DNA of 64,000 nucleotides from Crossiella sp. SN42 (GTDB lineage Bacteria; Actinomycetota; Actinomycetes; Mycobacteriales; Pseudonocardiaceae): the NCBI RefSeq assembly GCF_023897065.1, contig NZ_JAMHIV010000001.1:310001-374000 (forward strand), in the 5' to 3' direction. This document shows positions 53,885 to 62,865 of this stretch, in pieces. How positions within the stretch are numbered: position 1 is the stretch's first letter; every line of letters starts with the position of its first letter. The notes beneath the pieces are model-generated. The model had not been told where the DNA came from and ran no database searches. It saw nothing but the letters and a program-made list of their open reading frames with translations. A program made the translations under genes and the position numbers.

Positions 53885-54586
53885 TCAGCGCAGCGACACC
53901 CACACCGCGTCGGTGGCCGCGGGGCCCAGGCTCAGCTGGTCCGTGCGGCCGTCGACCCGCACGGTCAGGGTGTCCGAACCGGCCGCTGACTCCAGCACGG
54001 TCAGCTCGGTGTCGATCACCAGGCCGTTGTCGGCGAAGTACTGCAGCCGCGCGCCATCGGCGTCGGAGATGCGCTCCACCCGCACCCGCGCGCCGGGCGG
54101 CACGCCGGTCAGCTGGCGGGCGTCCGGGCGGTGGATGGTGCCGTCGGCGGCTGGGATGGGGTCGCCGTGCGGGTCGCGGGTGGGGTTGCCGAGGAACTCG
54201 TCGATCCGGCTGACCAGCAGGTCCGAGACCACGTGTTCGAGCTGCTCGGCCTCCTCGTGCACCTCGTCCCAGCGGTAGTTCAGCGCGCTGACCAGGAAGG
54301 TCTCGATCAGCCGGTGCCTGCGGACCATGGCCAGCGCGTGCGCGCGGCCGGTCTCGGTCAGGCCGACGCTGCCGTAGCGCGGGTGCTCCAGCAGGCCCTG
54401 TTCGGTGAGCCTGCGCACCGACTCCGAGACCGAGGACAGCCGCAGGCCGAGCCGCTGGGCGATCACCGAGGTGGTGACCGGCTCGGTGGACCACTCCTGC
54501 AACGCCCAGATCACCTTCAGGTAGTTCTGGGTGCTCTCCGACAGCTCGGACACCGACATGCGGGCAGGGTATCCGCGCATGGTCAT
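53885..54586 (-). CDS. DtxR/MntR-family metal-dependent regulator
   Basis: 233 aa from ATG 54586 (MTMRGYPARMSVSEL), coupled by ATGA to the permease; ATG 54559 is possible. Winged helix (TSVIAQRLGLRLSSVSESVR), the metal/dimer helix DEVHEEAEQLEHVVSD with the E-x-x-x-x-E/H ligand pattern of DtxR/MntR, and a C-terminal SH3-like FeoA domain. Last gene of the metal importer operon. Probably a Mn(II) sensor that represses the operon through the palindrome at 57154-57175. Confidence 0.88.
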   Translation of the reverse strand: MTMRGYPARMSVSELSESTQNYLKVIWALQEWSTEPVTTSVIAQRLGLRLSSVSESVRRLTEQGLLEHPRYGSVGLTETGRAHALAMVRRHRLIETFLVSALNYRWDEVHEEAEQLEHVVSDLLVSRIDEFLGNPTRDPHGDPIPAADGTIHRPDARQLTGVPPGARVRVERISDADGARLQYFADNGLVIDTELTVLESAAGSDTLTVRVDGRTDQLSLGPAATDAVWVSLR

Positions 54587-55449
54587 ACCCGGGCCGCCGC
54601 ACGCCGACGGGCGGCCAGCCGACGGCCCAGGATCCCGTGTTCCGGGCCGAAGAGGTAAGCCAGCGCGAACACCGAGCCCTGCACCAGCACGATCATGCCG
54701 CCGGAGGCGGTGTCCAGGTAGTAGCTCAGGTAGAGGCCGGTGACCGCGGCCAGCGCGGAGAGCACCGGGGCGATCAGCAGCATCCGCTGGAACCGGTTGG
54801 TCAGCAGGTAGGCGGTCGCGCCCGGGATGATCAGCATGGCCACCACCAGGATCACCCCGACCACCTGCAGCGCCACCACCGAGGTCAGCGCGAGCAGCCC
54901 GAGCAGCGCCGCGCCGAGCACCTTGGGGTTGAGGCCGATGGCGTGCGCGTGCGTGGGGTCGAAGGCGTAGAGGGTGAAGTCGCGGCGCTTGAGCACCAGC
55001 ACGGTCAGCGCCACCGCGCCGAGCACCCCGATCTGGATCACGTCGCCGGTGGCCACGCCGAGCAGGTTGCCGAAGACGATGTGGTTGAGGTCGGTCTGGC
55101 TCGGCGTCACCGAGATCAGCACCAGGCCGAGGGCGAACAGCGTGGTGAACACGATGCCGATGGCCGCGTCCTCCTTGATCCGGCTGGTGTCCCGCACCAC
55201 CCCGATCAGCGCCACCGCCAGGAACCCGAACACCAAGGCCCCCAACGCGAACGGCGCGCCCACCACGTAGGCCAGCACCACGCCGGGCAGCACCGCGTGC
55301 GAGACCGCGTCGCCCATCAGCGACCAGCCGATGAGCACCAGCCAGCAGGACAGCACCGCGCACACCACCGCGGCGATCACGGTGGCGATCAGCGCCCGGA
55401 CCATGAAGCCGTAGCTGAGCGGCTCGGCCAGCAGGTCGATCAGGTTCAC
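54583..55449 (-). CDS. Metal ABC importer permease (ZnuB/MntB family)
   Basis: 288 aa, about eight membrane segments, with GDAVSHAVLPGVVLAYVVG and DPTHAHAIGLNP typical of ABC-3 family permeases. ATGA overlaps link it to the ATPase before it and the regulator after it. Confidence 0.92.
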   Translation of the reverse strand: MNLIDLLAEPLSYGFMVRALIATVIAAVVCAVLSCWLVLIGWSLMGDAVSHAVLPGVVLAYVVGAPFALGALVFGFLAVALIGVVRDTSRIKEDAAIGIVFTTLFALGLVLISVTPSQTDLNHIVFGNLLGVATGDVIQIGVLGAVALTVLVLKRRDFTLYAFDPTHAHAIGLNPKVLGAALLGLLALTSVVALQVVGVILVVAMLIIPGATAYLLTNRFQRMLLIAPVLSALAAVTGLYLSYYLDTASGGMIVLVQGSVFALAYLFGPEHGILGRRLAARRRAAARV

Positions 55450-56180
55450 GCCGCCTCCTGCGAGACGTCCAGACCGAAGGCCAGGGCCAGCTTGTCCGGG
55501 GCGAGCACCTCGGCCGGGTCGCCGTGGGCCAGGATCCGGCGCATCAGCAGCAGCGCCTCATCGGCCAGGCCGGGCACCGCGGCCAGGTCGTGGGTGGAGA
55601 TCAGGATGGTCACCCCGTCGGCGGCCAGCGCGCGCAGCTGCCGGGTGATGGTGGCCTCCGAGGGCTTGTCCACCCCGGCGAAGGGCTCGTCCAGCAGCAG
55701 GATCCGGGCGTGCTGGGCGATGCCGCGGGCCAGGAAGGCGCGTTTGCGCTGGCCGCCGGAGAGCTGGCCGATCTGCCGGTCGGCCAGGTCGGTCAGCTCG
55801 ACCCTGGCCAGCGCGGCGTCCACCGCCTCGTGGTCGGCGCGGCGCGGGCGGCGGGTGAAGCCGAGGTGGCCGTAGCGGCCGGTGAGCACCACATCGCGGA
55901 CCGAGAGCGGGAACGCCCAGTCCACCGTCTCGCTCTGCGGCACGTACCCGATCGCGCCGGACCTGCGCGCCCTGGCCGGGCTGCCGCCGTCGACCTCCAC
56001 CGTGCCGGAGTCCGGCCGCAGCACGCCCATGATGGTCTTGAACAGGGTGGACTTGCCGGAGCCGTTGACCCCGATCAGTGCGTGCACCCGCCCGCGCTCC
56101 AGGGTCAGGCTGACCCCGTCCAGGGCCAGCACCTCGCCGTAGTGCACGGTGACGTCGCTGACCCGGACCGAGGGGCTCAT
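55446..56180 (-). CDS. Metal ABC importer ATPase (ZnuC/MntA-type)
   Basis: 244 aa. Walker A GVNGSGKST, signature LSGGQRKR, Walker B LLLDEPFAGVD, H-loop STHD. ATG 56180 overlaps the binding-protein stop. Powers the ABC-3 permease; the order binding protein-ATPase-permease-regulator is the usual layout of actinobacterial Mn/Zn importers. Confidence 0.92.
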   Translation of the reverse strand: MSPSVRVSDVTVHYGEVLALDGVSLTLERGRVHALIGVNGSGKSTLFKTIMGVLRPDSGTVEVDGGSPARARRSGAIGYVPQSETVDWAFPLSVRDVVLTGRYGHLGFTRRPRRADHEAVDAALARVELTDLADRQIGQLSGGQRKRAFLARGIAQHARILLLDEPFAGVDKPSEATITRQLRALAADGVTILISTHDLAAVPGLADEALLLMRRILAHGDPAEVLAPDKLALAFGLDVSQEAA

Positions 56181-57109
56181 GCCGCCGCCTTGGTCAGGCC
56201 GCTGACGATGGTGTCCACGTCGTGCCGGATCAGGTCCAGGTAGGTCGGCACCGGGCCGCCGGCTTCGGACAGCGAGTCCACGTAGAGCACCCCGCCGAAG
56301 CGGGCCCCGGTGGCCGAGACGACCTGCTGCATGGGCGCGTCGGAGACGGTGGACTCGCAGAACACCGCGGGCACCCGGTTCTGCCGGACGAACTCGATCG
56401 CGCCCGCGATCTGCTGCGGGGTGGCCTGCTGCTCGGCGTTGACCGCCCACAGGTAGCGCTCGGTGAGCCCGGCGTCCCTGGCCAGGTAGGAGAACGCGCC
56501 CTCGCAGGTGACCAGCGCCCGCTGCTCCTTGGGCAGCGCGCCCAGCGCGCCGGTGAGCCGCTCCTGGACCGAGGTGAGCTGCTGCTTGTAGCGCTCGGCG
56601 TTGGCGGTGAACTCGGCGGCGTGCTCGGGGGCCAGCTTGCCGAAGGCCTTGGCCATGTTGTCGGCGTAGGTGCGCACGTTCAGCGGGGACATCCAGGCGT
56701 GCGGGTTGGGCTTGCCGCGGTAGGCGTCCTCGGCGATGTCCACCGGCTGGACGCCCTCGCTGACCACCACGTGCGGCACGTCCAGCTCGGCGACGAACTT
56801 GGCGAACCAGGCCTCCAGGTTGAGCCCGTTGTCCAGGATCAGTTTGGCCTGCGATGCCTTGCGGATGTCGGCGGGGGTCGGCTCGTAGCCGTGGATCTCC
56901 GCGCCCGCCTTGGTGATCGACTCCACCCGCAGCTTGTCGCCTGCGATGTTGCCCGCGATGTCGGCCAGCACGGTGAAGGTGGTCAGCACCACGGGCCGTC
57001 CGTCCCCGGAGCCGTCGGCGGCGCGCGAGGTGCAGCCGGTCGCGGCCAGTGCGAGTGCGCAGGCCGCGACCAGCCAGGTGCGGGTCAACCGCGATGGTGT
57101 CTTGCGCAT
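56177..57109 (-). CDS. Metal-binding lipoprotein of Mn/Zn importer (TroA/MntA/ZnuA family)
   Basis: 310 aa. Lipobox AATGC with Cys26. Four metal ligands can be placed: His in EIHGYEP, His in NPHAWMS, Glu in CEGAFSY and Asp in YVDSLSE. The His-His-Glu-Asp set is typical of Mn(II)/Fe(II) binders such as PsaA rather than the His-rich Zn proteins, and the long His loop of ZnuA is missing. Together with the MntR-like regulator, manganese is the favoured metal. First gene of the operon, 44 bases after the palindrome. Confidence 0.9.
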   Translation of the reverse strand: MRKTPSRLTRTWLVAACALALAATGCTSRAADGSGDGRPVVLTTFTVLADIAGNIAGDKLRVESITKAGAEIHGYEPTPADIRKASQAKLILDNGLNLEAWFAKFVAELDVPHVVVSEGVQPVDIAEDAYRGKPNPHAWMSPLNVRTYADNMAKAFGKLAPEHAAEFTANAERYKQQLTSVQERLTGALGALPKEQRALVTCEGAFSYLARDAGLTERYLWAVNAEQQATPQQIAGAIEFVRQNRVPAVFCESTVSDAPMQQVVSATGARFGGVLYVDSLSEAGGPVPTYLDLIRHDVDTIVSGLTKAAA

Positions 57110-57153
57110 GTGTGTCCGCGCCTCCCGGTGCCGAGTTCGGTCACTGGAAGACT

Positions 57154-57175
57154 AAAGTTCGGCTGGCCGAACTTT
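57154..57175. promoter_or_regulatory. 22-bp palindrome, candidate MntR/DtxR-type operator
   Basis: Perfect 10-bp arms AAAGTTCGGC and GCCGAACTTT separated by TG, 44 bases upstream of the metal-binding lipoprotein start and touching the stop of the VOC gene. Best explained as the operator of the DtxR-like protein encoded in this operon; it does not resemble the IdeR iron box at 3020. Confidence 0.65.
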
Positions 57176-57585
57176 CAAGCGGGCCGACCAGTGAACACGT
57201 CGAGGTAGTGCTGGTTGAACATCACGCCCAGCTGGTTGCCGAACGGGTCGATCACCGAGGCGGTGACGAAGCCGGGCCCGTGCTCGGTGGGCGACTGCTG
57301 GGCGGTGCCGCCCAGGTCGAGCAGCCGCTGGTAGGTGGCCTCGACGTCGTCCACCGCCCAGTAGGTCATGGTCCCGCCAGGGGTGCCCGCGCCGGGCGGG
57401 GCGAAACGGCGGTCCAGGATGCCGAGCTCGTGCTGGTAGTCACCGAGGCGGAACTCGACGTAGGCGAGCTTGCCCTGGACCTCGCGCTGGAAGTACGGCT
57501 CGATGCCGAGCAGTTCGGCGTACCAGGCCACGGCGGCCGGGACGTCGTCGGAGAAGTGGCTGACGGTGGTGAGTCCTCGCAACAT
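57175..57585 (-). CDS. VOC-family (glyoxalase/bleomycin-resistance-like) protein
   Basis: 136 aa from ATG 57585 (MLRGLTTVSHFSDD). The two upstream in-frame ATG (57615, 57618) lie inside the operator palindrome and are disfavoured; ATG 57594 is possible. VPAAVAWYAELLGIEP and SVIDPFGNQLGVMF are the canonical VOC start and end. Function unknown: metabolite isomerase, dioxygenase-like or drug binding. Divergent from the WYL regulator and probably repressed by it. Confidence 0.8.
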   Translation of the reverse strand: MLRGLTTVSHFSDDVPAAVAWYAELLGIEPYFQREVQGKLAYVEFRLGDYQHELGILDRRFAPPGAGTPGGTMTYWAVDDVEATYQRLLDLGGTAQQSPTEHGPGFVTASVIDPFGNQLGVMFNQHYLDVFTGRPA

Positions 57586-57604
57586 GAGACCCATCCTGCG
57601 GCCT

Positions 57605-57629
57605 AAAGTGCTCATCAACTGAGCACTTT
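57605..57629. promoter_or_regulatory. Perfect 10-bp inverted repeat between VOC and WYL genes
   Basis: AAAGTGCTCA and TGAGCACTTT are exact complements separated by TCAAC, 18 bases from the WYL regulator start and 19 from the VOC start. Strong candidate operator for the YafY-type regulator. Confidence 0.7.
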
Positions 57630-57647
57630 TCCAGGGAAGCTGAACTC

Positions 57648-58589
57648 ATGCGCGCTGACCGCCTTGTCGCCACCCTGTTGCTGATGCAGTCCCGCGGCCG
57701 GGTCACCGCCGCCGAGCTGGCCGAGGAGCTGGAAATCTCGGTGGCCACCGCCCGCCGGGACCTGGAGGCGCTGTCCACCGCGGGCATCCCGGTGTACCCG
57801 CAGCCCGGCCGGGGCGGCGGCTGGTCACTCCTCGGCGGGGCCCGCACCGACCTCAGCGGCCTGTCCGCCACCGAGGCCCAAGCCCTGTTCCTGCTGGTCG
57901 GACCGGCCGCCGCGGTCTCCGGCGAGGCCAAGGCCGCGCTGCGCAAACTGGTGCGGGCGCTCCCCCAGACCTTCCGCGCCGACGCCGAGGCCGCGGCCAG
58001 CGCCACCATGATCGACCCGACCCGCTGGGGCGAACGCGACCGCCGCAGGCCCGAGCTGGTCGACCGGCTCCAGTCCGCCGTGGTCGGCCGCCGCAAAGTC
58101 CGGCTGACCTACACCAGCGGCGCGCGGGAGCGCTCCGAACGCCTGGTCGACCCGTGGGGCCTGGTCGACAAGGACGAGGTCTGGTACCTGCTGGCCGGAA
58201 CCGAGAAGGGCCGCCGGACGTTCCGGGTGGACCGGATCGTGGCCGCGGAGCTGACCGAGGAGCCCGCCGAGCGCCCCGACGACTTCACCCTGGCCGAGGC
58301 CTGGCACGAGGTGGTCGGCGAGGTGGAGCGGAAACGCTCGCGGACCTGGGCCACCGTGCTCATCGAGTCGCGGTTCCTCGCGGTGCTGCGCGACCGGTTC
58401 GGGCGGCACTGCGAGGTCGGCGCAGAGACCGGTGACCGGGTCAAGGTCCGGCTGGCCGCGCCGACACCGCTGGACCTGGCCCGCAACCTGGCCGGGTGGG
58501 GCGGACTGGTGGAGGTGCTGGCGCCGCCGGAGGTGCGGGCCGAGCTGGCCAGGATCGGCGCTGAGCTGACCGGGCGGTACGCGGACTGA
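57648..58589 (+). CDS. YafY-type HTH/WYL-domain regulator
   Basis: 313 aa. N-terminal helix-turn-helix (RVTAAELAEELEISVATARR), a central WYL domain (VDPWGLVDKDEVWYLLAG) and a C-terminal WCX extension. These regulators respond to nucleic-acid or small-molecule ligands and usually repress a divergent neighbour. GGGAAG lies 8 bases before the ATG. Confidence 0.88.
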   Translation: MRADRLVATLLLMQSRGRVTAAELAEELEISVATARRDLEALSTAGIPVYPQPGRGGGWSLLGGARTDLSGLSATEAQALFLLVGPAAAVSGEAKAALRKLVRALPQTFRADAEAAASATMIDPTRWGERDRRRPELVDRLQSAVVGRRKVRLTYTSGARERSERLVDPWGLVDKDEVWYLLAGTEKGRRTFRVDRIVAAELTEEPAERPDDFTLAEAWHEVVGEVERKRSRTWATVLIESRFLAVLRDRFGRHCEVGAETGDRVKVRLAAPTPLDLARNLAGWGGLVEVLAPPEVRAELARIGAELTGRYAD

Positions 58590-58633
58590 TCCCCCGGCTC
58601 AGTTGCGGCTGCCGGATTCCTGGTGTCGTAGGT

Positions 58634-61600
58634 TCAGCGGCCCAGGGCGGTGGCCAGCTTCGCGAGGTGGCCGGCCACCGGGCCGAAGGTGAGCAGTCCG
58701 CTGCCCGCTCCCGCCAGTTCGGCGGCGGCGGGCCGCAGCTCGTCGTGGGCGCGGGCCATCGCGTCCCGGTCCTCAAGTGCGAGGGCGGCGTGGGCGAGCA
58801 GGCAAAGGCGGGCTTCGGTGAGCAGGTCAGCCGGGGTGTCCGGGAGGGCGTGCAGTGCGGCGATCGCCTCGGCGCGGTCACCGTCGGCGATCAGCGCGAG
58901 TGGGCGGACCCAGTCCAGGTAGGGTCCCCAGTCCACGCCTAGGTCCACTGTGGACGGTGGGAAGTCCAGCGACAGCAAGGCCAGTGGCAGCAGGCCCGGT
59001 TCGAGGCCGGTCATGCCGGTGCCGGGCAGGCGGGTGGCGGCGGCCCGGTAGGCGGACTCGGCTTCGGCGCGGTGGCCGGTGGCGGCCAGGCGCAGGGCCG
59101 CGTACCACTCGGTGAACACGCCGACCAGCGGCAGGTGGTGCCGGTCGGCGAGCTGGTCGGCGGCGGTGGCGTGCCGGTCGGCGGTGTCGAACTCGGCCAG
59201 GGCGGAGTGGGCCTGGAGCAGGATCAGGTGGGCCAGCACCTCGAAGGTGACCAGGTGGTGCGCGGTGGACAACTCGAGCAGCTCGCGGCCCAGGGCGGCG
59301 CGTTGCGGGGCCAAGCCGGCGCGGTCGAAGGTGTGCAGGAAGCGGCCGTTGAGCGCGAAGGCGAGCAGGGCCGGGTCGCCGATTTCCCTTGCCAGGGCTT
59401 CGGCTTCGGTTGCCGCGGCGGTGGCGCGGGCGGAGCGGGTGCCGCGGAGCTCCATGGCCAGGGTGGTCAACAGGCGGGCGCGGTGGGCGAGCTGGTGTGG
59501 CGGCAGGGCGGCGAGGGTGCGTTCGGTGGTCGCGACCACCTGTCCGGCGATGGCGGGATCGTCGTTGGTGGTCCAGATGCCGGGTACGTCGAACGCGCCG
59601 ATCACCCTGGCGGTCAGCTCCGGGTCGCCGAGCGCTTCGGCCTGGGCGAGGGCGGCGGCGCGGTGGTGGCGGGCGGTTTCCAGGTTGCCGGTGACCGCCT
59701 GGGCGCGGACCAGGCCCATGAGCAGTTCCAGCCGGGTGCGCGGATCGCCGTCGTGGGCGTCCAGGGCGGCCTGCCAGAGCCGGGCGGCCTCGTGCGGGGC
59801 GAAGCGGTCCTCGGCACGCTGGGCCGCGGCGGCGGCGTAGTGGGCCACCCGGTCGGCCGGGGCGCGGTTGCCTGCCAGCAGGTAGTGGTGGGCCAGGGCG
59901 TCGATGTCGTGGGGGCGCAAGGCTTCCAGGGACCCGGCGATGGTGGCGTGCCAGCGGGCGCGGCGGGCGGTGGACACCTCCTGGTAGAGGGTGTCGCGGA
60001 CCAGGGCGTGCGCGAACCGGATGTGATCCGGGCCGGACTCGGCCAGGAAACCCAGCAGCAGCGCGGAGTCGACCGTGTCCAGTACCAGGTTCTCGTTGCC
60101 GGACAAGGTGATCAGCAGGTCCAGGTCGGCTTCCCGGCCGATCACGGCGGCCTGGCGCAGCACGGTGCGGGCGTCCTCGGGCAGGGCGGTGAGGCGGTGG
60201 CGGAGCACGTCGCGGACGCCGGTGGGCACGGCGGTCAGCGCGGTGTCGCCCTCGGCGTCGTAGAGGCGGGCCAGTTCGCGGGCGAAGAACGGGTTGCCGC
60301 CGCTGCGTTCGTGGATGGCGCGCACAATCCGGTCCGGGACGGCGCGCTGGGTGGTGGCGCGGAGCAGCTGCGCGGTCGCGGGCTCGGGCAGGCCGGTGAG
60401 GTAGACACGGGTGGGTTCGGTGGCCGCGACACCGGCGAGCAGGTCGGTCAGCGCGGCGGAGACCTCGGTGGAGCGCAGGGTGGCCACGATCAGGACCGGC
60501 CGGGGCGGGGCTTCGGTGACCAAGGTGCCAAGCAGGGCAAGGGTTTCCTCGGTGGCCCGGTGCAGGTCGTCGAGCACGAGCAGCAGCGGCGCGCGCCGGG
60601 CCACGGTGTCCACATAGGACAGTACGGCGCGGTGCAGGTGGAAGCGGGCGGCGGCCGGGTCGGCGGGCGGTGTGCTGGGCGGGATCGGGGTGTGGGTGGC
60701 CAGGGTGTCCAGGATCTGGGTCCAGGGCCAGGTGGCCGGGGTGTCGGGGTGTTCGGGGTTGCGGCCCCAGGCGGTGGTCCAGCCCTGGGCGGCGAGGGTG
60801 ATGGTGAGGGCTTCGGCGAGGGCGGTCTTGCCGGCGCCCGCTTCGCCGGAGACGAGGGCGAGGTGCAGGCGGGGCGGGGTGGCGGCGAGCTTGGCGAGTT
60901 CGGGGGCGCGGCCGAACAGGGGTGGCGAGGCTGGGCGCTCAGGCGGGACGGGTGAGGAAGGCGGCCCGACCGGCGCGGGTGGCCGGAGCAGGGCGGGCGA
61001 GGAAGGCTGCTGGGGCGGCGCGGGCGGTGCGAAGCGGGGTGGCGCGGCGGGGGCGTCCAGGTGGGCAGCCTGGGCGAGGATGTCCGACTCCAGTTGCCGC
61101 AGGTCTGGGCCCGCGTCCACGCCCAGCTCGGTGGCCAGCGCGTGCTTCGCGGTGCGCAGGGCGTCCAGGGCCTCGCGTTGGCGGCCCGCGCGGTACAACG
61201 CCAGGGCGAGCAGCTGCCAGGCGTGTTCGCGCCACGGGTTCGCGGTGACGTGGGCGCGCAGCTCGGCGGCGACCGCGGCGGCCTGGCCCTGGGCGAGGGC
61301 GGCCTCGGCGCGGCGTTCCACGGCCAGCAGGCGGAGCTCGTCCAGGCGGGCGATCTCGGCGCGGGCCCAGGGTTCCTCGGCGAACTCGGAGTAGGCGGGT
61401 CCGCGCCAGAGGGCGAGCGCGGCGTCCAGGGCGGGGAGGTCGGGGTTGGCGAGGGCGGCCTCGAAGCGCCAGGCGTCGACGGCCTGGGGATCGGCGCGCA
61501 GGGCGTAGCCGGGGGCTTCGGTGACCAGCAGGGTGGCCGGGGTCCGCGGCGGGCGGCCGGGTTCCAGGGACTGGCGCAGGGCGGCGACGAAGGTCTGGAT

Positions 61601-61789
61601 GGCGCCGATCGCGCCCTCCGGCGGGTCCGGCCACAGGTCGTCGGCCAGCACCCGGACCGGGACCACCCGGCGGCGCGCGATCAACAGCCGGGCCAGCACC
61701 GCCCGGTGCCGGGGCCCGCGCAGCGCGACCGGCCCGTGCTCGTCCGCGGCCACCAGCGGGCCGAGCACCCCGAACGTCATCACGGCCAT
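58634..61789 (-). CDS. AfsR/SARP-family regulator with BTAD and ATPase domains
   Basis: 1051 aa. N-terminal OmpR-type winged helix (GPRHRAVLARLLIARRRVVP), BTAD domain to about 245, a Pro-rich linker, then a NACHT/AAA-type ATPase (Walker A GEAGAGKTAL about 318; LLLVLDDLHRATEE Walker B) and long TPR-like helical repeats. Such proteins activate transcription of adjacent or distant secondary-metabolism genes by binding heptameric direct repeats (family knowledge). ATG 61789 or 61780. No metabolite gene cluster is visible, only a divergent dehalogenase-like hydrolase. Confidence 0.88.
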   Translation of the reverse strand: MAVMTFGVLGPLVAADEHGPVALRGPRHRAVLARLLIARRRVVPVRVLADDLWPDPPEGAIGAIQTFVAALRQSLEPGRPPRTPATLLVTEAPGYALRADPQAVDAWRFEAALANPDLPALDAALALWRGPAYSEFAEEPWARAEIARLDELRLLAVERRAEAALAQGQAAAVAAELRAHVTANPWREHAWQLLALALYRAGRQREALDALRTAKHALATELGVDAGPDLRQLESDILAQAAHLDAPAAPPRFAPPAPPQQPSSPALLRPPAPVGPPSSPVPPERPASPPLFGRAPELAKLAATPPRLHLALVSGEAGAGKTALAEALTITLAAQGWTTAWGRNPEHPDTPATWPWTQILDTLATHTPIPPSTPPADPAAARFHLHRAVLSYVDTVARRAPLLLVLDDLHRATEETLALLGTLVTEAPPRPVLIVATLRSTEVSAALTDLLAGVAATEPTRVYLTGLPEPATAQLLRATTQRAVPDRIVRAIHERSGGNPFFARELARLYDAEGDTALTAVPTGVRDVLRHRLTALPEDARTVLRQAAVIGREADLDLLITLSGNENLVLDTVDSALLLGFLAESGPDHIRFAHALVRDTLYQEVSTARRARWHATIAGSLEALRPHDIDALAHHYLLAGNRAPADRVAHYAAAAAQRAEDRFAPHEAARLWQAALDAHDGDPRTRLELLMGLVRAQAVTGNLETARHHRAAALAQAEALGDPELTARVIGAFDVPGIWTTNDDPAIAGQVVATTERTLAALPPHQLAHRARLLTTLAMELRGTRSARATAAATEAEALAREIGDPALLAFALNGRFLHTFDRAGLAPQRAALGRELLELSTAHHLVTFEVLAHLILLQAHSALAEFDTADRHATAADQLADRHHLPLVGVFTEWYAALRLAATGHRAEAESAYRAAATRLPGTGMTGLEPGLLPLALLSLDFPPSTVDLGVDWGPYLDWVRPLALIADGDRAEAIAALHALPDTPADLLTEARLCLLAHAALALEDRDAMARAHDELRPAAAELAGAGSGLLTFGPVAGHLAKLATALGR

Positions 61790-61806
61790 CGAGCCTAGTC
61801 AGCGCG

Positions 61807-61824
61807 TGCTGATCGGTTGCTGAT
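61807..61824. promoter_or_regulatory. SARP-type direct heptamer repeats
   Basis: TGCTGAT at 61807-61813 and again at 61818-61824, an 11-base period with 4-base spacer, as SARP proteins require. A weak -10-like CACGCT lies 10 bases downstream and 6 before ATG 61847. Confidence 0.55.
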
Positions 61825-61846
61825 TGGCCGGCGGCACGCTGCGGTC

Positions 61847-62713
61847 ATGACACCGAAGATCACCGGATTCGACTACCAGCGGGTGCCCGTCGCCGACGGG
61901 GTGGCGCTCAACGTGGCCATTGGCGGCGCGGGTCGCCCGATCGTGCTGCTGCACGGCTTCCCGCAGACCCACCTGATGTGGCGGCACGTGGCCGCCGACC
62001 TGGCCGCCGACCACACCGTCATCGTGCCTGACCTGCGCGGATACGGGGACAGCGACAAACCCGACGGCGACTACGCCAAGCGCGTCATGGCCGCGGACGT
62101 GGTCGCGCTGGCCCGGCAGCTGGGCCACGACCGGTTCGCGCTGGCCGGGCACGACCGCGGCGCGCTGGTGGCCATCCGCGCCGGGCTGGACCACCCGGAC
62201 GCGGTCACCCACCTGGCCTCGCTGGACGTGCTGCCCACGATCGACATGTGGGAGGTCATGCGCGGGCGCTCGGCCGCGGTGGGCTTCCACCTGTACCTGA
62301 TGGCGCAGCCGCCCGGCCTGCCCGAGACCATGATCGCGGCCAGCGCGGACGACTTCTTCGGCTACTTCCTGGACCTGTGGACCAGGGACCCGGACGCGAT
62401 CCCGGCCGACATCCGCGCCGCCTACCTGGCCGCCTCCCGCGCCGCGGTGCCCTCGATTGTGGCGGACTACCGAGCCTCGGCCGGGATCGACGTCGAGCAC
62501 GACGAGGCGGACCGGGCGGCCGGGAACCGGTTGCGGATGCCGGTGACGGTGCTGCAGCAGGACTGGGGCGCGGCGCTGGGGTTCGACGCGGCCGGGCTGT
62601 GGCGGGCGTGGGCGGCGGACCTGCGGCACCAGACGGTGAGCTGCGGGCACTTCATGGCCGAGGAGGCGCCCTCGGTGGTGATCGCGGCGTTGCGGGAGCT
62701 GTTGTCCAGGTAG
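61847..62713 (+). CDS. Alpha/beta hydrolase, haloacetate-dehalogenase/epoxide-hydrolase type
   Basis: 288 aa from ATG 61847. VLLHGFPQTHLMW, PDLRGYGDSDKP and the elbow AGHDRGALVA put an Asp nucleophile, as in fluoroacetate dehalogenases and soluble epoxide hydrolases; His of SCGHFMAEEAP is the base. DHDR and RGYG-type residues match the dehalogenase subgroup, but substrate is untested. Possibly activated by the SARP regulator through the repeats upstream. Confidence 0.82.
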   Translation: MTPKITGFDYQRVPVADGVALNVAIGGAGRPIVLLHGFPQTHLMWRHVAADLAADHTVIVPDLRGYGDSDKPDGDYAKRVMAADVVALARQLGHDRFALAGHDRGALVAIRAGLDHPDAVTHLASLDVLPTIDMWEVMRGRSAAVGFHLYLMAQPPGLPETMIAASADDFFGYFLDLWTRDPDAIPADIRAAYLAASRAAVPSIVADYRASAGIDVEHDEADRAAGNRLRMPVTVLQQDWGAALGFDAAGLWRAWAADLRHQTVSCGHFMAEEAPSVVIAALRELLSR

Positions 62714-62865
62714 CGGTTCGCAGCCAGAGCAGCCCTGTCTTCCGAGGTAGACCCGTGGATCCCCCTTTGTGCTGAGCCGGAGATGGTCCCGCAGAGTCAC
62801 CACAGTGGCACGCTCTGTGGATAACCTGGCCGCGATTGTCCGGCAACTCCTGAAGGGGAACACCT

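Noticed and set aside
57586-57618. Upstream ATG codons 57615/57618 as VOC starts
   Set aside because: They fall within the operator-like palindrome and extend the protein beyond the usual VOC N-terminus.
58590-58633. Possible terminator between the WYL and SARP genes
   Set aside because: Only a 5-bp CCGGC/GCCGG stem could be formed; not convincing.
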